This document shows positions 63,301 to 64,000 of a DNA stretch of 64,000 bases, piece after piece. A program made the position numbers and the translations under genes. A model generated the notes under the pieces. The model saw only the letters and a list, made by a program, of their open reading frames with translations, made no database searches and was not told the DNA's origin. Within the stretch, counting starts at the first letter, position 1, and each line of letters begins with the position of its first letter. This stretch comes from Fratercula arctica (lineage: Eukaryota > Chordata > Aves > Charadriiformes > Alcidae). Location: assembly GCA_947846985.1 (NCBI GenBank), contig CANTUZ010000002.1, positions 127,186,889-127,250,888 on the forward strand, in the 5' to 3' direction.

Positions 63301-64000
63301 TTACTGTTAGTGAGAGCAAGTTTCTGAAGAATAGCCTAAACTTCTAGAAACTTAACAGTTTGAACCAGGTCTCCCCTTCAATGAGACTATGCTGGCTGGT
63401 CCTTTAACAATACAAACAATGAAGTTTTAATAGGTATCACTTTATAGCAGAAATTCCATTTCTGATTATGTTCCATCGGTCTTCAGTGCAACTTTTGGTA
63501 GAAATACATTGATTTCATTAGGTTTCATTTTTTAGGAGATATCTCTTTAAGGGAATACGCAAGAGTAATTACCACATACTTTGTCACAGACAAGTCTATA
63601 CACTTGACCCTGCGTGTGCTTGATGTTTACACCCATGACATAGTGCAACAGAAAAATGTGCATGTGTTTGGCTTAGTGCTAATGCAGCTGAGATCAGGCA
63701 GACAAACTAAAAGCTAGAAGGAGTAAGTCTGGCCTGACATTGGTGTATAAAGTTTGGCAAACTTTTTTGCACTTGTGACAGAGAGGAAAAACCTCCCATG
63801 TGCCAGGTGAGTCTTCCAGCCACTCGACTTTTTACCATGGAGAACAATTCTCCTTCACTCAAGGCTCAAAACTTTTGGTTCCATGGGAAGCTCTGGTTTC
63901 TCTAAACCAGCCTTCAGCGCCAGCAGTGATGAGACTCCTCCAATGAAGAGCTAAACAGAAAAAAACATTTTTCATTATATTTTCAAATTTCCAGAAAGAA
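60361..64000. other. Unique AT-rich non-coding DNA
   Basis: Returns to AT-rich single-copy sequence. The open frame 60342-60770 opens with GTG, has no known motif and is not longer than chance predicts. No repeat or RNA gene is recognised to the end of the window. Confidence 0.5.

Noticed and set aside
1..64000. CRISPR array, prokaryotic operon, phage or plasmid genes
   Set aside because: No regularly spaced repeats or ribosome-binding sites; CR1 elements, AT-rich unique DNA and absence of long ORFs indicate vertebrate nuclear DNA.
1..64000. tRNA, rRNA, snRNA or microRNA genes
   Set aside because: No complete A-box/B-box pair, cloverleaf or conserved RNA signature was recognised by eye; a tRNAscan-SE or Infernal run would settle it.

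Overview
The window looks like 64 kb of avian nuclear DNA from a gene desert or a very long intron. The call of a bird rests on four 5'-truncated CR1 retrotransposon ends, two on each strand (about 1648-1900, 34342-34580, 35639-35722, 48540-48831). CR1 is the dominant interspersed repeat of birds. Other repeats are sparse, the background is AT-rich, and homopolymer runs are short. I recognise no protein-coding gene, tRNA, rRNA, snRNA, CRISPR array or prokaryotic feature. The open reading frames are what chance gives in AT-rich DNA, or are shadows of CR1 and of a purine microsatellite. Nothing here can be called an operon, promoter-gene pair or defence system.

Layout. 1-17.6 kb is mostly unique AT-rich DNA with one old CR1 at 1.65-1.9 kb and two stretches that look like conserved non-coding elements (2.54-2.86 and 15.04-15.44 kb). 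About 17.6-18.25 kb holds a badly decayed gag-pol relic that I read as Ty3/gypsy-like: an aspartic protease DTGA motif, then a reverse-transcriptase-like segment broken by stops. 18.3-31 kb is unique DNA with traces of very old amniote repeats near 26.4-27.0 and 29.05 kb. 31.17-31.45 kb is a small CpG-rich patch, followed at 31.85-32.05 kb by an enhancer-like stretch. 34.3-35.7 kb holds two CR1 3' ends in reverse orientation. 43.74-44.06 kb is the most promoter-like site: a short CpG island with four CCAAT boxes and an E-box abutting one of them. 46.4-48.85 kb holds an enhancer-like stretch, a MIR-like SINE trace, another ancient amniote repeat and the best preserved CR1. 59.03-59.48 kb is an uninterrupted 452-base purine run built of GAAA and GGAA blocks, followed by a GC-richer patch to 60.36 kb.

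The most interesting items are the Ty3/gypsy-like relic (such elements are rare and very old in birds), the CCAAT-rich CpG island with no visible gene, and the long mirror-repeat purine tract. I do not see an undescribed multi-gene system. Statements about conservation are impressions from sequence texture and need a genome alignment; calls on old repeats need a RepeatMasker or Dfam search.
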